From Panulirus ornatus (taxonomy: Eukaryota; Arthropoda; Malacostraca; Decapoda; Palinuridae), in NCBI RefSeq assembly GCF_036320965.1, contig NC_092225.1, positions 78,495,113 through 78,559,112 of the forward strand: 64,000 nt of DNA. Reading direction: 5' to 3'. The notes under the pieces were generated by a model. It had not been told where the DNA came from and made no database searches. It saw nothing but the letters and a program-made list of their open reading frames with translations. The translations under genes and the position numbers were made by a program. Shown piece after piece: positions 11,241 to 25,449 of this stretch. The stretch's first letter is position 1, and each line of letters starts with the position of its first letter.

Positions 11241-12440
11241 CTGTGATGCCTCATCTCCCATGTCCTTCTTTGGCAGCAGCTCTCAAGTTTCGTTGGGTCC
11301 TGCCCCTCCATCTAGACTTCCTTGGGACATCTGCATCGCCCGTCTCAAGCAGCAGCCTCAACATCGCGACCTTCGGCGCCACGCCCATTGACTCAGGACA
11401 TCGACAACGCTTCATCCCTTCTGCAGAGGTTCCACGAGACTCACCATAAGCTCTCCCACGGACCGTCTGCGTCACCACACCCCGTATTTCCTGCATCAGC
11501 GCCACACAACTTATATTCTCCGGCGGTAGTAACTCGGGGCACCAGCCTTCCTCCTCCTCCCGCACTTGCACCAGCGCCAAGGGAACCCTTCCTTCATCAC
11601 CTCACCTTATCTCGTCTCACCTCACCTTCTTACCTAATCCTGCACCACTTGCGGCAGGCCGCCTGTATTACACACCCTCCGCACTTGACCCCAACCCCTC
11701 ACTTAGTCTGATCACAACCGCAGACAAAAGAATTCAGACACAAGAAGACCCGCTAAATGTTCAAAGACGAATGTCTTTACAGATGGCTCAGCTGTGAGCT
11801 AAGTACAAAGGCCTCAACATGTCAACATCATGTCAGCCACTACACCTACTCTACTGCCAAAGCGACAACTCGTACCACAACATAATCCACCATTTCAACT
11901 TCATCACCACCGCAAGATTTTACGATATACCACCTCGGCACCACGTCAACCACCACGGCAACGATGTCAACTACTCGCATCATATTTCCCCCCTCGTCAG
12001 TTAGTATATCTACAGCAGTATTTCGCCCCCGAGGCTAACGCCACGTCAAGTACCACTTCAACTCATCAGCCACCTCCTGGACTCCATGTCAGCCACCTCC
12101 CTCATAAAGACGTCATGCACACCATCTCATTCGGCTGTGCGCCACTCTCCCGCTGCCCGCCCTCCTCATCCCCCTCACGACAGTACGTACGTCAAGATCA
12201 GCTCGTTCCCTCCCGTCGAGCACCTCCACAAAGCCCTTTTATCAGCGCCTCTAGCGGATCTTGGCCACTCGGCAGCCGCCAGCCGCCACCACCGCCTCAG
12301 AACGTCATCACGTCATGACCCACCGAGTCGCCCGCCACGTCAGCCAGCACCAGAACGTCGTGTTATCAGCGTCACAAGAGAATCAGGTCGTCCAACGTCT
12401 TGCACTCATTTGAGGCCAGCAAGCATTAACATCCCGACGA
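11240..12440. other. C-rich tract with repeated ACGTCA words
   Basis: Strongly pyrimidine/CCA-biased on the plus strand, giving long Pro/Ser/His ORFs in several frames (11322-11711, 11830-12318, and the 5' half of 12086-13117) that overlap one another and so are not individually convincing. ACGTCA occurs seven times between 11943 and 12342. The 12086 frame simply runs on into the antisense of LINE-A. Confidence 0.5.
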
Positions 12441-12462
12441 GGGGAATATATATATATATTAT

Positions 12463-14743
<2,281 letters not shown>

Positions 14744-14754
14744 GTTGTTAACTC

Positions 14755-14910
14755 CTTAAGTGCGACAATGCGGCCTTTGCGCACGACGGTACGACGCTAG
14801 GGTATGATGACCAGACCAGCTGACCTAAACCCTTAAAGGGACCAGACAAAGGTCAGGCCATCTTCCCCAAGGGCTGTACCGTCGGTCGTTCTCAAGGTTA
14901 AAAGAAAACA
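14755..14910. mobile_element. Small foldback-like element (FB)
   Basis: Left side GCACGACGGTACGACG, then core GGGTATGATGACCAGACCAG, TGACCTAAACCCTTAAAGGG and AAAGGTCAGGCCATCTTCCC, then right side AAGGGCTGTACCGTCGGTCG. The arms are reduced to about one unit each, but the palindromic core (CCCTTAAAGGG at its centre) is well preserved and defines the family. Confidence 0.68.
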
Positions 14911-14939
14911 GCCCTTGATAAAACTGCTCCCCTCCCCCC

Positions 14940-15281
14940 CGGCTGTCAGGCGTTGACAGTAATGGAGGCGGCGATAGTAAGAGGGATGTAGACGGTAACG
15001 TTGACGGGAATGGGGACGGCGTGATAACAGTGATGGTGTAGAGGGCAGTAGCAACGATGATAACGTCTATAATGGGCACGGTGATAAGTGGCCGTGTGGA
15101 CGGAAGTGGGGAAACGATGAGGTGGGGGTGATGGTGATCATACTGCTAATGGTGAGGGGTACTGCTGGTGGCGGCGGTGTAACGATGAGGTGGGGTGATG
15201 GGAGATGTTGGAGTGTGCGTGAGGGTGGACGGTTAGAGGTGGTGATGGGAGGTGCAGGGAGTATTGAAGCGGTGATGGAGA

Positions 15282-15284
<3 letters not shown>
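14940..15284. other. G/T-rich low-complexity DNA
   Basis: Repeated GGTGATGG/AACGATGA words on the plus strand; no credible ORF. Confidence 0.6.

Positions 15285-15353
<69 letters not shown>
15285..15353. repeat. (CT)n microsatellite
   Basis: About 34 CT units. Confidence 0.98.
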
Positions 15354-15356
<3 letters not shown>

Positions 15357-15359
15357 TTT

Positions 15360-16060
15360 CTTTTTGCATGAACAGCGACGTCTCGCCTAGTTCCCACTGT
15401 GATGAAAACTGTACACGTGAATTTAAACTGTGGGTCAGATGAGGGTTGGCGCTCGTTTGAGTAAGTCCTGATGTGTTGATCTGTGCTGTGAGTTGTGTTT
15501 GCTGATGATGCATAGTACTTATGGACGAGTAGGACAGATATGTGTCACAGAACTGACTGTGGAAGCATTCTCGGTGCTTGTGTAGCTTAGATAGATCAAA
15601 ATAGTTTGAGAACTTGAGTCACATCTATGATGCTTCGCTGTGGTTCGATCGTATCAGACGATACACCCAGACTTTTCCTTCGCTGGGAATCGACTTAACG
15701 TCTTCACGGGGAACTGCTGAAATTCTTCAGGAAAACAGAAAACGAATTTTTCCCCACCTCGCCGTCCTGACCACTTTACAGTGCCGGATCCAGTTTGACC
15801 TGTTGGCTGGACATCATCCCAGGACGTGTGTGTTTACTTCCAGGGGAGGCTGGAAGGGAAGGGGGGGGGGTTTGTTATGTCTCCTACTGGATGTGTGGCG
15901 TCCCACCTAACATTAGCTACCTCTGGTTTAACGTAGACCAGCCTCACTTAAAAGGCACAGTGTGTAGTGTTAAGTGTAAGTGACTCGTGAGCCATAGTTC
16001 GACTTGCTGTGACCGGGTCGGTCGTCCTACAGCAGCAGCACTTATCTAGGAAGCGTCCCT
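15360..16060. other. Unique DNA, no gene seen
   Basis: Contains only short ORFs (15614-15910, 15795-15983) without recognisable domains. Confidence 0.4.
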
Positions 16061-16067
16061 CTCTGAT

Positions 16068-16410
16068 GCGGCCAATCACCGTTGACTTCGATGTTACCAA
16101 TCACCGTTCAACCCCGGTGCTGTCAGGTTCGCCCGCAACCAATCAGCATGCACGCTGGTGCACCGAAGAGCCTCATGACCAATGAGCGGTCACTTTGTAA
16201 CTGCGTAACGCCTCGTCCAAACCCAATGAACGATGTACTTGACGTGGTGGAACTACCCCCACTACAAGTCGTCTTTGATGTGGTGGTGTGCGAAGAACAA
16301 CTGTAGAGTAAACAGGGCTTTAGCTTGAGGTTATTTACGAGCGATCACTGTGAGCCAAGTACAGTGTGTGTGTGTGTGTGTGAGACCTTCTTAACGGTTT
16401 ATATAACCCG
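16068..16410 (+). promoter_or_regulatory. CCAAT cluster upstream of a TATA-like box
   Basis: Five CCAAT pentamers, all on the plus strand, start at 16072, 16097, 16139, 16179 and 16223. Four have CCAAT(C/G/T)A or CCAATGA context (CCAATCACC twice, CCAATCAGC, CCAATGAGC). TTATATAA sits at 16399-16406, about 175 bases after the last one. This arrangement resembles an NF-Y/TATA promoter. An alternative is a decayed 40-45 bp tandem repeat carrying CCAAT. No clear gene follows: the ORF at 16422 begins with GTG rather than ATG. Confidence 0.35.
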
Positions 16411-16694
16411 TCAGCCTCGGTGTGAAGTTGCGTGTAGTGGCCGTCCGGAGCGATATCCCCCGGAGATTACGTAAACAAATGGTGTTGACTGGCCGCCGAT
16501 ATCTTCCACCAATGAGCGAGCACACACACGCGGGGGGTTCCGTAAACCGGCTCTCCCCCAGTGTCCAGGGGATGTCTGTTGTGGCTGGCCCGGCACGACG
16601 AAGGATCGTGGCCTGGTGTGGCGGCGTAACGCCAGGGTTACGGGAGGCAACACCTGCCGTATGGAGGAAAGTGAACCTCAAGGGCTCGAGCATC

Positions 16695-17040
16695 AGTCTG
16701 GAGAACTAACATTAGTCTGAGGGACTGTAACGCCAGTCATAAGGACTGTAACACCAGTCTGAGGGACTGTAACGTCAGTCTTAAGGACTGTAACGCCCGT
16801 CTGAGGGACTGTAACGTCAGTCTTAAGGACTGTAACGCCAGTCTGAGGGCCTGTAACGTCAGTCATAAGGACAGTAACACCAGTCTGATCGACTGTAACG
16901 CCAGTCATAAGGACTGTAACACCAGTCTGAGGGACTGTAACATCAGTCATATGGACTGTAACACCAGTCGTACGGACTGTTATATTAGTGTTCCAAACTG
17001 ACACAGGCCTAAGATGACTGTAACATCAGTCCTGAGAACT
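16695..17040. repeat. 21-bp minisatellite with 42-bp alternation
   Basis: About 15 units of GGACTGTAACGCCAGTCTGA-like sequence with a 21-base step (16744, 16765 and so on). Units ending TCTGAGG alternate with units ending TCTTAAG/TCATAAG, giving a 42-base higher-order period and a spurious Thr/Val/Gln ORF on the minus strand. Confidence 0.93.
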
Positions 17041-17123
17041 TGAGCACCAGCTCTAACTACTACCTTCAACCACCAGTTTAGTGTGTCTGGTGTTACGAGA
17101 TGACTCCTACTGAGCATTGCAGG

Positions 17124-17124
<1 letters not shown>

Positions 17125-17169
<45 letters not shown>
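17125..17169. repeat. (GT)n microsatellite
   Basis: About 22 GT units. Confidence 0.97.
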
Positions 17170-18140
17170 TGCATAGCAGCTTTGTTCTTGCTCAGCGTTT
17201 GTAAACACATCACTTGGATGTGTAAATCGCTGAATAATTCCCTCACTGCTGCCCAATCCTCGTTATCAATTATCTGTTAGTTATACTTCATTTATTGAGG
17301 TCCACCAGTCCCTGGATCTCGTGTGTTCTCTTGTATCCTCGTTTGCGACCCCGTCCACAAGAGGGGTTGGAGTACACAATAAACGCGCTGTTCCTACGAC
17401 AAAAAAAGATTTAGAAAATGAAAGTAAACAGAAAGAAAGAGAAAAAAGTACCCACCTAAATCTCTCGCTCCGTTTTAACTGTCTGTTATCCTGAGCCTCC
17501 TCTCTCATTTTTACAAAGCGTGGCCTCAGGTACACAGATGTCCACTTTGTGCAAATCAGCTTTGCAGAACTAGGGTCCACGGGCGGCCCCCAACCCCCGC
17601 AGGTTATATAAACACGTCACGGTCTCTTCTGGCAACACCGGTGTTGTCACTTGAAGATCCTCGTTGTAATCTCGTGGTATGAGGCATTTTGTACCCCGTA
17701 GTTTAATGTGTTTTTAGTCTTTCAATCCGTTGGAAAGACAAGAAATTGTGACCATAGTCACCGCTGGCTACAGATACACCTCGTCAAGACAAGACAGGGG
17801 AAAACTGTCGCCTTTGCACCTTAATATGCCTCCAGGTATGAGCGAGTTGGTGTTGACGACAAAGGCAGCAGCAGCGGCCCGTCCGTCATCTTCGGCGGGG
17901 TCACCCTGTGATAGTAGGGGGGTCGCCCCCTCCCACTCAGTCTGGCAGGAGAGCATCACATGAGGCTCACACGTCAGTCTCGAGCATCCGAGAACGCGAT
18001 GGAACGATTACCCAACGGAACAAGAAAGTCTAGGTTGAGGATCAACCCGAATTAACCATCACGTCTTTGACCAAAGGCCGACTCGGCTCCTCAATTCCTC
18101 AACTACGGAATTTCCTCGCTGATCCCAAGACCTAACCTCA
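17170..18140. other. Unique DNA, no gene identified
   Basis: TTATATAAACACG at 17604-17616 is TATA-like but no coherent ORF follows. Short ORFs at 17281-17580 (-) and 17730-17963 (+) have no recognised domain. Confidence 0.35.
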
Positions 18141-18149
18141 CGCTTTACT

Positions 18150-18505
18150 AGTCACCACCTTAGATATTCGTGTCTGTCCAGTTTTGGTCTCCTTGCTTGA
18201 AGGAAGACATAGACCGAATCCAGAGGGTACAGAAGGGAGCTACCCTGACGGAGAAATAGATCCTGTGATGCTCGAATGAACGACTCAGATTTATATAGCT
18301 TAGAAAAGAGAGGAGTTAAGAGGTGATGTAATTCCAGTATTCACAATCGTCAAAGGCTTCGATAATCTCGGTCTAACGAGCTACTTAAGGATGGATTCAT
18401 CTGATTTCACTCGTTAGTAATGGGTGCAAATTCAAGGGCCAACGTTTAACCTCAAACGAGGCTCTGTTCGTTTTCTTCCTCAGGCTTGTTGATATATGGA
18501 ATGAT
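18150..18505 (+). pseudogene. C-terminal tail of a CR1-like LINE RT
   Basis: In broken frames the plus strand reads FGLLA, then LYSLEKRGVKR.GDVI, then VKGFDNLG, SDFTRSNGCKFKGQR, SNEA and FFFLRLVDIWND. This is the familiar terminal block of CR1/Rex-like LINE proteins (LYSLEKRRLRGDLIETFKI...FTRNNG.K..G.RF.SNEAK.FFF.RVVNIWN). Frameshifts make it non-functional. It is abutted directly by a LINE-A copy at about 18505. Confidence 0.72.
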
Positions 18506-19488
18506 TTTTGTTGTTCGCTAATGATACAGCGCTGGTGGCTGATTCATGTGAGAAACTGCAGAAGCTGGTGACTGAGTTTGGTAAAGTGTGTGAAAGAAGA
18601 AAGTTAAGAGTAAATGTGAATAAGAGCAAGGTTATTAGGTACAGTAGGGTTGAGGGTCAAGTCAATTGGGAGGTGAGTTTGAATGGAGAAAAACTGGAGG
18701 AAGTGAAGTGTTTTAGATATCTGGGAGTGGATCTGGCAGCGGATGGAACCATGGAAGCGGAAGTGGATCATAGGGTGGGGGAGGGGGCGAAAATTCTCGG
18801 AGCCTTGAAGAATGTGTGGAAGTCGAGAACATTATCTCGGAAAGCAAAAATGGGTATGTTTGAAGGAATAGTGGTTCCAACAATGTTGTATGGTTGCGAG
18901 GCGTGGGCTATGGATAGAGTTGTGCGCAGGAGGATGGATGTGCTGGAAATGAGATGTTTGAGGACAATGTGTGGTGTGAGGTGGTTTGATCGAGTAAGTA
19001 ACGTAAGGGTAAGAGAGATGTGTGGAAATAAAAAGAGCGTGGTTGAGAGAGCAGAAGAGGGTGTTTTGAAATGGTTTGGGCACATGGAGAGAATGAGTGA
19101 GGAAAGATTGACCAAGAGGATATATGTGTCGGAGGTGGAGGGAACGAGGAGAAGAGGGAGACCAAATTGGAGGTGGAAAGATGGAGTGAAAAAGATTTTG
19201 TGTGATCGGGGCCTGAACATGCAGGAGGGTGAAAGGAGGGCAAGGAATAGAGTGAATTGGATCGATGTGGTATACCGGGGTTGACGTGCTGTCAGTGGAT
19301 TGAATCAGGGCATGTGAAGCGTCTGGGGTAAACCATGGAAAGCTGTGTAGGTATGTATATTTGCGTGTGTGGACGTATGTATATACATGTGTATGGGGGT
19401 GGGTTGGGCCATTTCTTTCGTCTGTTTCCTTGCGCTACCTCGCAAACGCGGGAGACAGCGACAAAGCAAAAAAAAAAAAAAAAAAAAA
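18504..19488 (+). mobile_element. LINE-A copy, 5'-truncated, short 3' UTR form
   Basis: Starts within the RT at LLFAND and runs to a perfect tail (GCTACCTCGCAAACGCGGGA, GACAGCGACAAAGC) with about 20 A at 19468-19488. Its sequence and 3' UTR deletion are nearly identical to the 12463 copy on the opposite strand, so both are recent members of one subfamily. Confidence 0.92.
18508..19284 (+). pseudogene. LINE-A RT C-terminal half
   Basis: A 258-residue open frame: [12 protein letters not shown] at the start, RYLGVDLA, the [10 protein letters not shown] thumb segment, [10 protein letters not shown] and GRPNWRW, then stop. The first Asp of the catalytic FADD is Asn here (FAND), and the N-terminal half of the RT is absent. 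Only scattered residue differences separate it from the 12665 copy (for example NVWKSRT versus NVCKSRT, GVRWFDRV versus GVKWFHRV). Confidence 0.9.
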
Positions 19489-19489
19489 T

Positions 19490-20920
<1,431 letters not shown>

Positions 20921-20924
20921 TTCA

Positions 20925-21476
20925 ACATGAGGGTACGATCCTTGGGCACGACGGTGCGATCCCTGAGCACGACTGTATTATCCCTGAGTAGGACGGTACG
21001 ATCCTTAAGCACGACGGTACGATCCTATCCTTGAGTACGACGATATAACTCGAGCACAACACTACGAGCCTTGAGCACGAGGGTACAACCCTAGGGTATG
21101 ATGGTGTGACCTTTAACCTGACATTCAACGATCAGATCAAAAGACAAATCTTCATACCCAAGGGCCGTATGGTCATGTAGAAGGGTCGTACGATCGTCAC
21201 GTTGTGTTCAAGGGTCGCACCATCGTGTTCAAGGGTCGTACCGTCGTGTTCAAGGATCGCGCCATCGTGATCAAGGGTCGTAACGTCGTGTTCAAGGATC
21301 GTACTGTCGTTTTCAAGGGTCGCACTGTCGTGTTGAACGATCATTTCGTCGTATTCAAGGATCGTACCAACATGTTCAAGGGTCGTACTGTCGTGTTCAA
21401 GGATCGCACCGTCGTGTTCAAGGGTCTTACTGTCGTGTTCAAGGGTCGTATTGTCGTGTTCAAGGAGAGAAGAAAT
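20925..21476. mobile_element. Foldback-like element FB2, most complete copy
   Basis: Left arm (about 20930-21090) has about seven units in the order GAGCACGACGGTACGATCC. Right arm (about 21156-21476) has about 14 units of the reverse complement, GGTCGTACCGTCGTG plus TTCAAG. The roughly 65-base centre starts CTAGGGTATGATGGTGTGAC, continues CTTTAACCTGAC, and ends CTTCATACCCAAGGGCC; GGGTATGA and TCATACCC are mutual complements at the inner arm edges. The whole unit can therefore fold as one long hairpin. No coding capacity is visible; the Lys/Arg/Val ORFs follow from the 21-base step. Confidence 0.75.
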
Positions 21477-21599
21477 TAAGCCCCTCTCAAGTCTACCAAC
21501 AGGTCGGCCATATATCCCTTTTGCACACACAATCTCCGATAACCTAAATTGCCTCGGACGAAATGGATTCGACGATTACACGACTCGCTCACACCCACA

Positions 21600-21750
21600 C
21601 CCAACCTGTGGCAGAAATTGGTGATGTGAAAGATTGCGCATCATTGCCAGGGGGATCTAGATGCTGTAGCAGCTTGGCAGGGCAGGTGGGTGATGAAGTT
21701 TAATCAAAGTGAGTGTCTTAACAGTACGATTGGAGGAGGAGGAGGAGGTT
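21600..21750 (+). pseudogene. Small CR1-like RT fragment
   Basis: One frame reads QGDLDAVAAWQGRWVMKFNQSEC, close to the LQ.DLD.L..W...W.MKFNPSKC block that follows the catalytic FADD in CR1/Rex-like RTs. No further domain is readable. Confidence 0.6.
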
Positions 21751-22318
21751 GGAGCAGGACGGCCTCACTGGATCTATGTAGGTCACCTGGGAGGATGGGT
21801 TTGAATGAATCAAATTGTGTGAAAAAGGATCTTTGTGACGTTTATACAAAACGGTTTTCTTTTCATGAACACACGGGCTAGTATGTCAAGAGCAGTGTGT
21901 GCGTTGCCCAAGCTCACGAGCCGAGATGCTATGTTTGAAAGAGTATGTGAGATCCGGACGTGAGCACGATGTGCCTTCGTGGTTGGGAAATAAGCCGAAC
22001 ACCGTGCTAGCAGGATGGTTCCCGCCTTGCCGGGTCTGGGGGGCTGTGAGGAGATTAAAATTACTTCAGTTGCTCTCCTTGAAGTGTAGAAAGAAGAGAG
22101 GAGTTGTTTTGTTATGACTTATAAGAATCTGAAGTAAGTAACTAGTATGTATGAGGGTCAGTCGTTCTCCTGCAGAGCCAAACACCAGGGTAACACGAGT
22201 GGAAACTTAGAGAGGAAACACTATGAAGGCCAGCGAGGTGCTACGTGGTGAATGATACAATAACTGACGCATGCAAATCATTACGAGACTAATACAGTGT
22301 GTGTAAAACATGGCAGGA

Positions 22319-22319
<1 letters not shown>

Positions 22320-22411
<92 letters not shown>
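22320..22411. repeat. (AT)n microsatellite
   Basis: About 45 AT units. Confidence 0.98.
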
Positions 22412-22415
<4 letters not shown>

Positions 22416-22483
22416 GGGGTGGTGGGATGATATGTATGTTTCCTCACTTCCAGTTGGTATAGACACGTTATTACAGTTACGTA

Positions 22484-22487
<4 letters not shown>

Positions 22488-22530
<43 letters not shown>
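22488..22530. repeat. (AC)n microsatellite
   Basis: About 21 AC units, 75 bases from the preceding (AT)n. Confidence 0.97.
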
Positions 22531-22531
<1 letters not shown>

Positions 22532-22904
22532 TCATACAGTAAGCGGCGTCACTGATTTCATGGATTACATCAGGCGCCACGCGAACGTCCTCACTGATAA
22601 GGCTGGCCTGTGTGTAGCCCCTAGACTCTAGTACATACTGGGAGAAACAACTTTACCCTTGACAAGATTAAGGTAATAAAAAGCCCTCCAGACTGAAGTT
22701 GGTGATAAATAATACCGGTATTTGTTTTTTTCTTTATTTCGCCGGTAGGATGATACGGGGACATTTATCAGGCGAATAATTACAAGAATTATTAACAGGA
22801 TTTTTGTCAGTGTAGCAGTCAGGGATGACAGTGATACGTTCTAACGATTAACGTAGTACAACGTGATCATTGCTTTGGTGTTTTAGTGATTTATATCCCA
22901 TACT

Positions 22905-23880
22905 TGTTCGTCGTTTCCCTCTTTCGTGACGAGGCGCTAGGAACGGCCTCACTTGTTCACATCGACTCTCACTCTTATCATGTATGATGCATCGGAACCA
23001 GAGCTCCCTGTCCACAGCCAAACCCCAAAGGACTTTTACGTGGTTTCCTCTGAATACTTCATATGGCCTTGGTTCAGCATGTCACCCCTTCTATACCACA
23101 TTATTCCATTTCGCTCAATCTCATACGCACCTTTCATCCTTTTGAATGTTCAGGTCTTGACAAAGCCTCTTTCACTCCATTCTTCTATCTCGTGCTTGGC
23201 CTATGCCTGCCCCTTGCTCACTCGACTTCTGACATGTATATTTCTTGGTCCGTCTCTCTTTGCTCATCTTCCCCATATGACCAGATCACTTCAGCACACA
23301 GTCACCCGTCCTTTGAAAATACTAACCTCATCTCTTCTTCACATCATCTTTGCCTATTACCACTTTGCCCATTTGTTCCCTTCACTGATGCTCAGATTTG
23401 TTCTTAGACAGTTCATCGCCATCCAAAACATTTTCTAATTGTCACTGAAGTTTCCGTTGCTCTCTGATCCCAGCGCACATTTGCCCTCTTTTTCAGCCCC
23501 TACATATTCCTCTTGACCTTCTGTCGCTTTCTCCTTTACACCTCCCAATCGTTCGCACTCCTTCCCTACAGGCACTTCCAATACATTTCTCTGTTCTCTC
23601 TCACTGGAAACTTAACTTCATCATCCCACCACTCGCTAGATTTTCTGATATGCCCACCTTCCGCATACCACACACACTACGCGTACACACATAAGCACTG
23701 CTTCCCTGGATACCATCCACTCCTCGCTCACTCCCCTCGTTGTACATACTCTCTTCTCACACCATTCTTCTTTGTCTCTCTTAGACTCTCTGCATACAAG
23801 CCTCTTTTCATAGCTCCTTCATTTTCACCACACCCTTCCTACCCGTGTCATTTCCTCTATTCCTAAAGTGACTGCAGACT
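22905..23880 (-). mobile_element. Old LINE-A relative with RT deleted
   Basis: On the minus strand, 23690-23470 encodes EWWDDEVKFPVRERREMYWK and later RANVRWDQRATE, the region between endonuclease and RT in such LINEs. At about 23320 the text passes from GKDDVKKR.G.YFQRT straight into VLK.SGHMGKMSKERRTKKY, which is the LINE-A C-terminal block ([20 protein letters not shown]). The whole RT is thus missing between them. Its 3' end matches the LINE-A 3' UTR, with CCACATTATTCCATTTCGCT-like text near 23096. Numerous stops and shifts show age. Confidence 0.7.
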
Positions 23881-24495
23881 AACACACACGACTCCTCCAT
23901 GAAATGATCAGCCAACACACCAGTTTCCCACCCTCAGCACGTTCACATCCAACAGACTCGTTTCCACGGTTGTCAGTTTGTACATAATCCAGTATTGGCT
24001 GGTGACCCTAAACCCCTCTTACCCACATATGCTTAGTATTATGATAGTTGATTAATGTATAGACACTTGCTTGCTCATCAGCTGTTGATTTATAAAGTCT
24101 TTCATTATCAAGATACATCCAGAAGTGAGGTTATTTATTGCTTTAGTGTCGTGGAAGAACAAAGCTTGAGGATGGACTGTCCTCGGTCACAGTCAACCAT
24201 AGATCAGAAAAGTAGGTTTACTGGTGATCACGTAGTATGCGCTCGCTAACGCTGACCAGGGCTTCAGGAGCGAGGCCAGCTGTGAGAGCATGATTACTGC
24301 TCTGATGAGACTTACGGAGAATTCTGGTAATGGCAAAGAAATGTGTATAGGTCTCATATATTTTGGTAATATATTTACACGGTATGTGAGAGGTACAAAC
24401 ACGAGCATTCGTACGGGATGGTTGACATTGTGATGGGTAGATGTGCAGGTATTAAGGAAACTGTTGTGTGGGTGTTGATAGTGGCTGTGGGAGTA
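23881..24495. other. Unique DNA, no gene seen
   Basis: No repeat or ORF supported. Confidence 0.4.
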
Positions 24496-24499
24496 GCTC

Positions 24500-24858
24500 T
24501 TACAACGGGATCATTTACTATGCGTTGTGGGGGCAGCATTCATGACGGGACCATTTCCTGTGGGATGTGGGGGCAGCATTTATGATGGGACCATTTCCTG
24601 TGGGATGTGGGGGCAGCATTCATGACGGGACCATTTCCTGTGGGATGTGGGGGCAGCATTCATGACGGGACCATTTCCTGTGGGATGTGGGGTTAGCATT
24701 TATGATGGGACCATTTCCTGTGGGATGTGGGGGCAGCATTCATGACGGGACCATTTCCTGTGGGATGTGGGGGCAGCATTCATGACGGGACCATTTGCTG
24801 TGGGATGTGGGGTCAGCATTCATGACGGGACCATTTACTGTGGGTTGTGGGGTTAGCA
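24500..24858. repeat. 40-bp minisatellite
   Basis: About nine units of GGGACCATTTCCTGTGGGAT plus GTGGGGGCAGCATTCATGAC, very homogeneous in the middle, with TATGAT variants in the third and sixth units. Confidence 0.97.
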
Positions 24859-24929
24859 GCGCCGCCAAGATTACGTTAGAGGCGCCACTCAGAGTGGCCG
24901 CCGCCGATAAGGTGAGAAGAACGTCTTTA

Positions 24930-25330
24930 TTACCACCCTCATCACCACCTTCACCCCTCCCACCTTCATCACCACCCCCCATCACCCCCCCACCATCACC
25001 ACCACCATCACCACACCCTCACCCTCCCTCCCATTCATCACCACCACCACACCCTCACCCCTCCTTCATCACCACCACACCCTCACCCCCCATCACCACC
25101 ACCACCACCACACCCTCACCACCCCCCCCAACTTCTCATCACCACCACACCCTCACCCTCCCCCCCATTCATCACCACCACCACACCCTCACCCCTCCTT
25201 CATCACCACCACACCCTCACCCCTCCTTCATCACCACCAACCTCATCGCCATCGCCAACAGCCACACCACCACACCATGAAGCACTCTCTCATTACCACC
25301 ACCCTCTGCCCACACCACACCACACCTTGC
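24930..25330. repeat. CACC/CACCAT low-complexity tract
   Basis: Imperfect CCTCACCCTCCTTCATCACC and CACCACCAC units; Pro/Ser/His translations are artefacts. Confidence 0.9.
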
Positions 25331-25449
25331 AACACTGTTATTACCACACTCGCCACCACACCAGGAAGTTGCGCAAACTGCAGACGCCACTCTGGTTAGT
25401 GTGATGTGTGAAATGTTGGAAAAGATAATCGGAAAACAAATGGGTGTGC

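Noticed and set aside
11830..12318. Pro/His/Ser-rich ORF in the C-rich tract
   Set aside because: Several overlapping frames are open because of base composition; no repeat-independent feature supports coding.
16422..16709. ORF just downstream of the CCAAT/TATA cluster
   Set aside because: It begins with GTG, has no recognisable domain, and runs into the 21-bp minisatellite.
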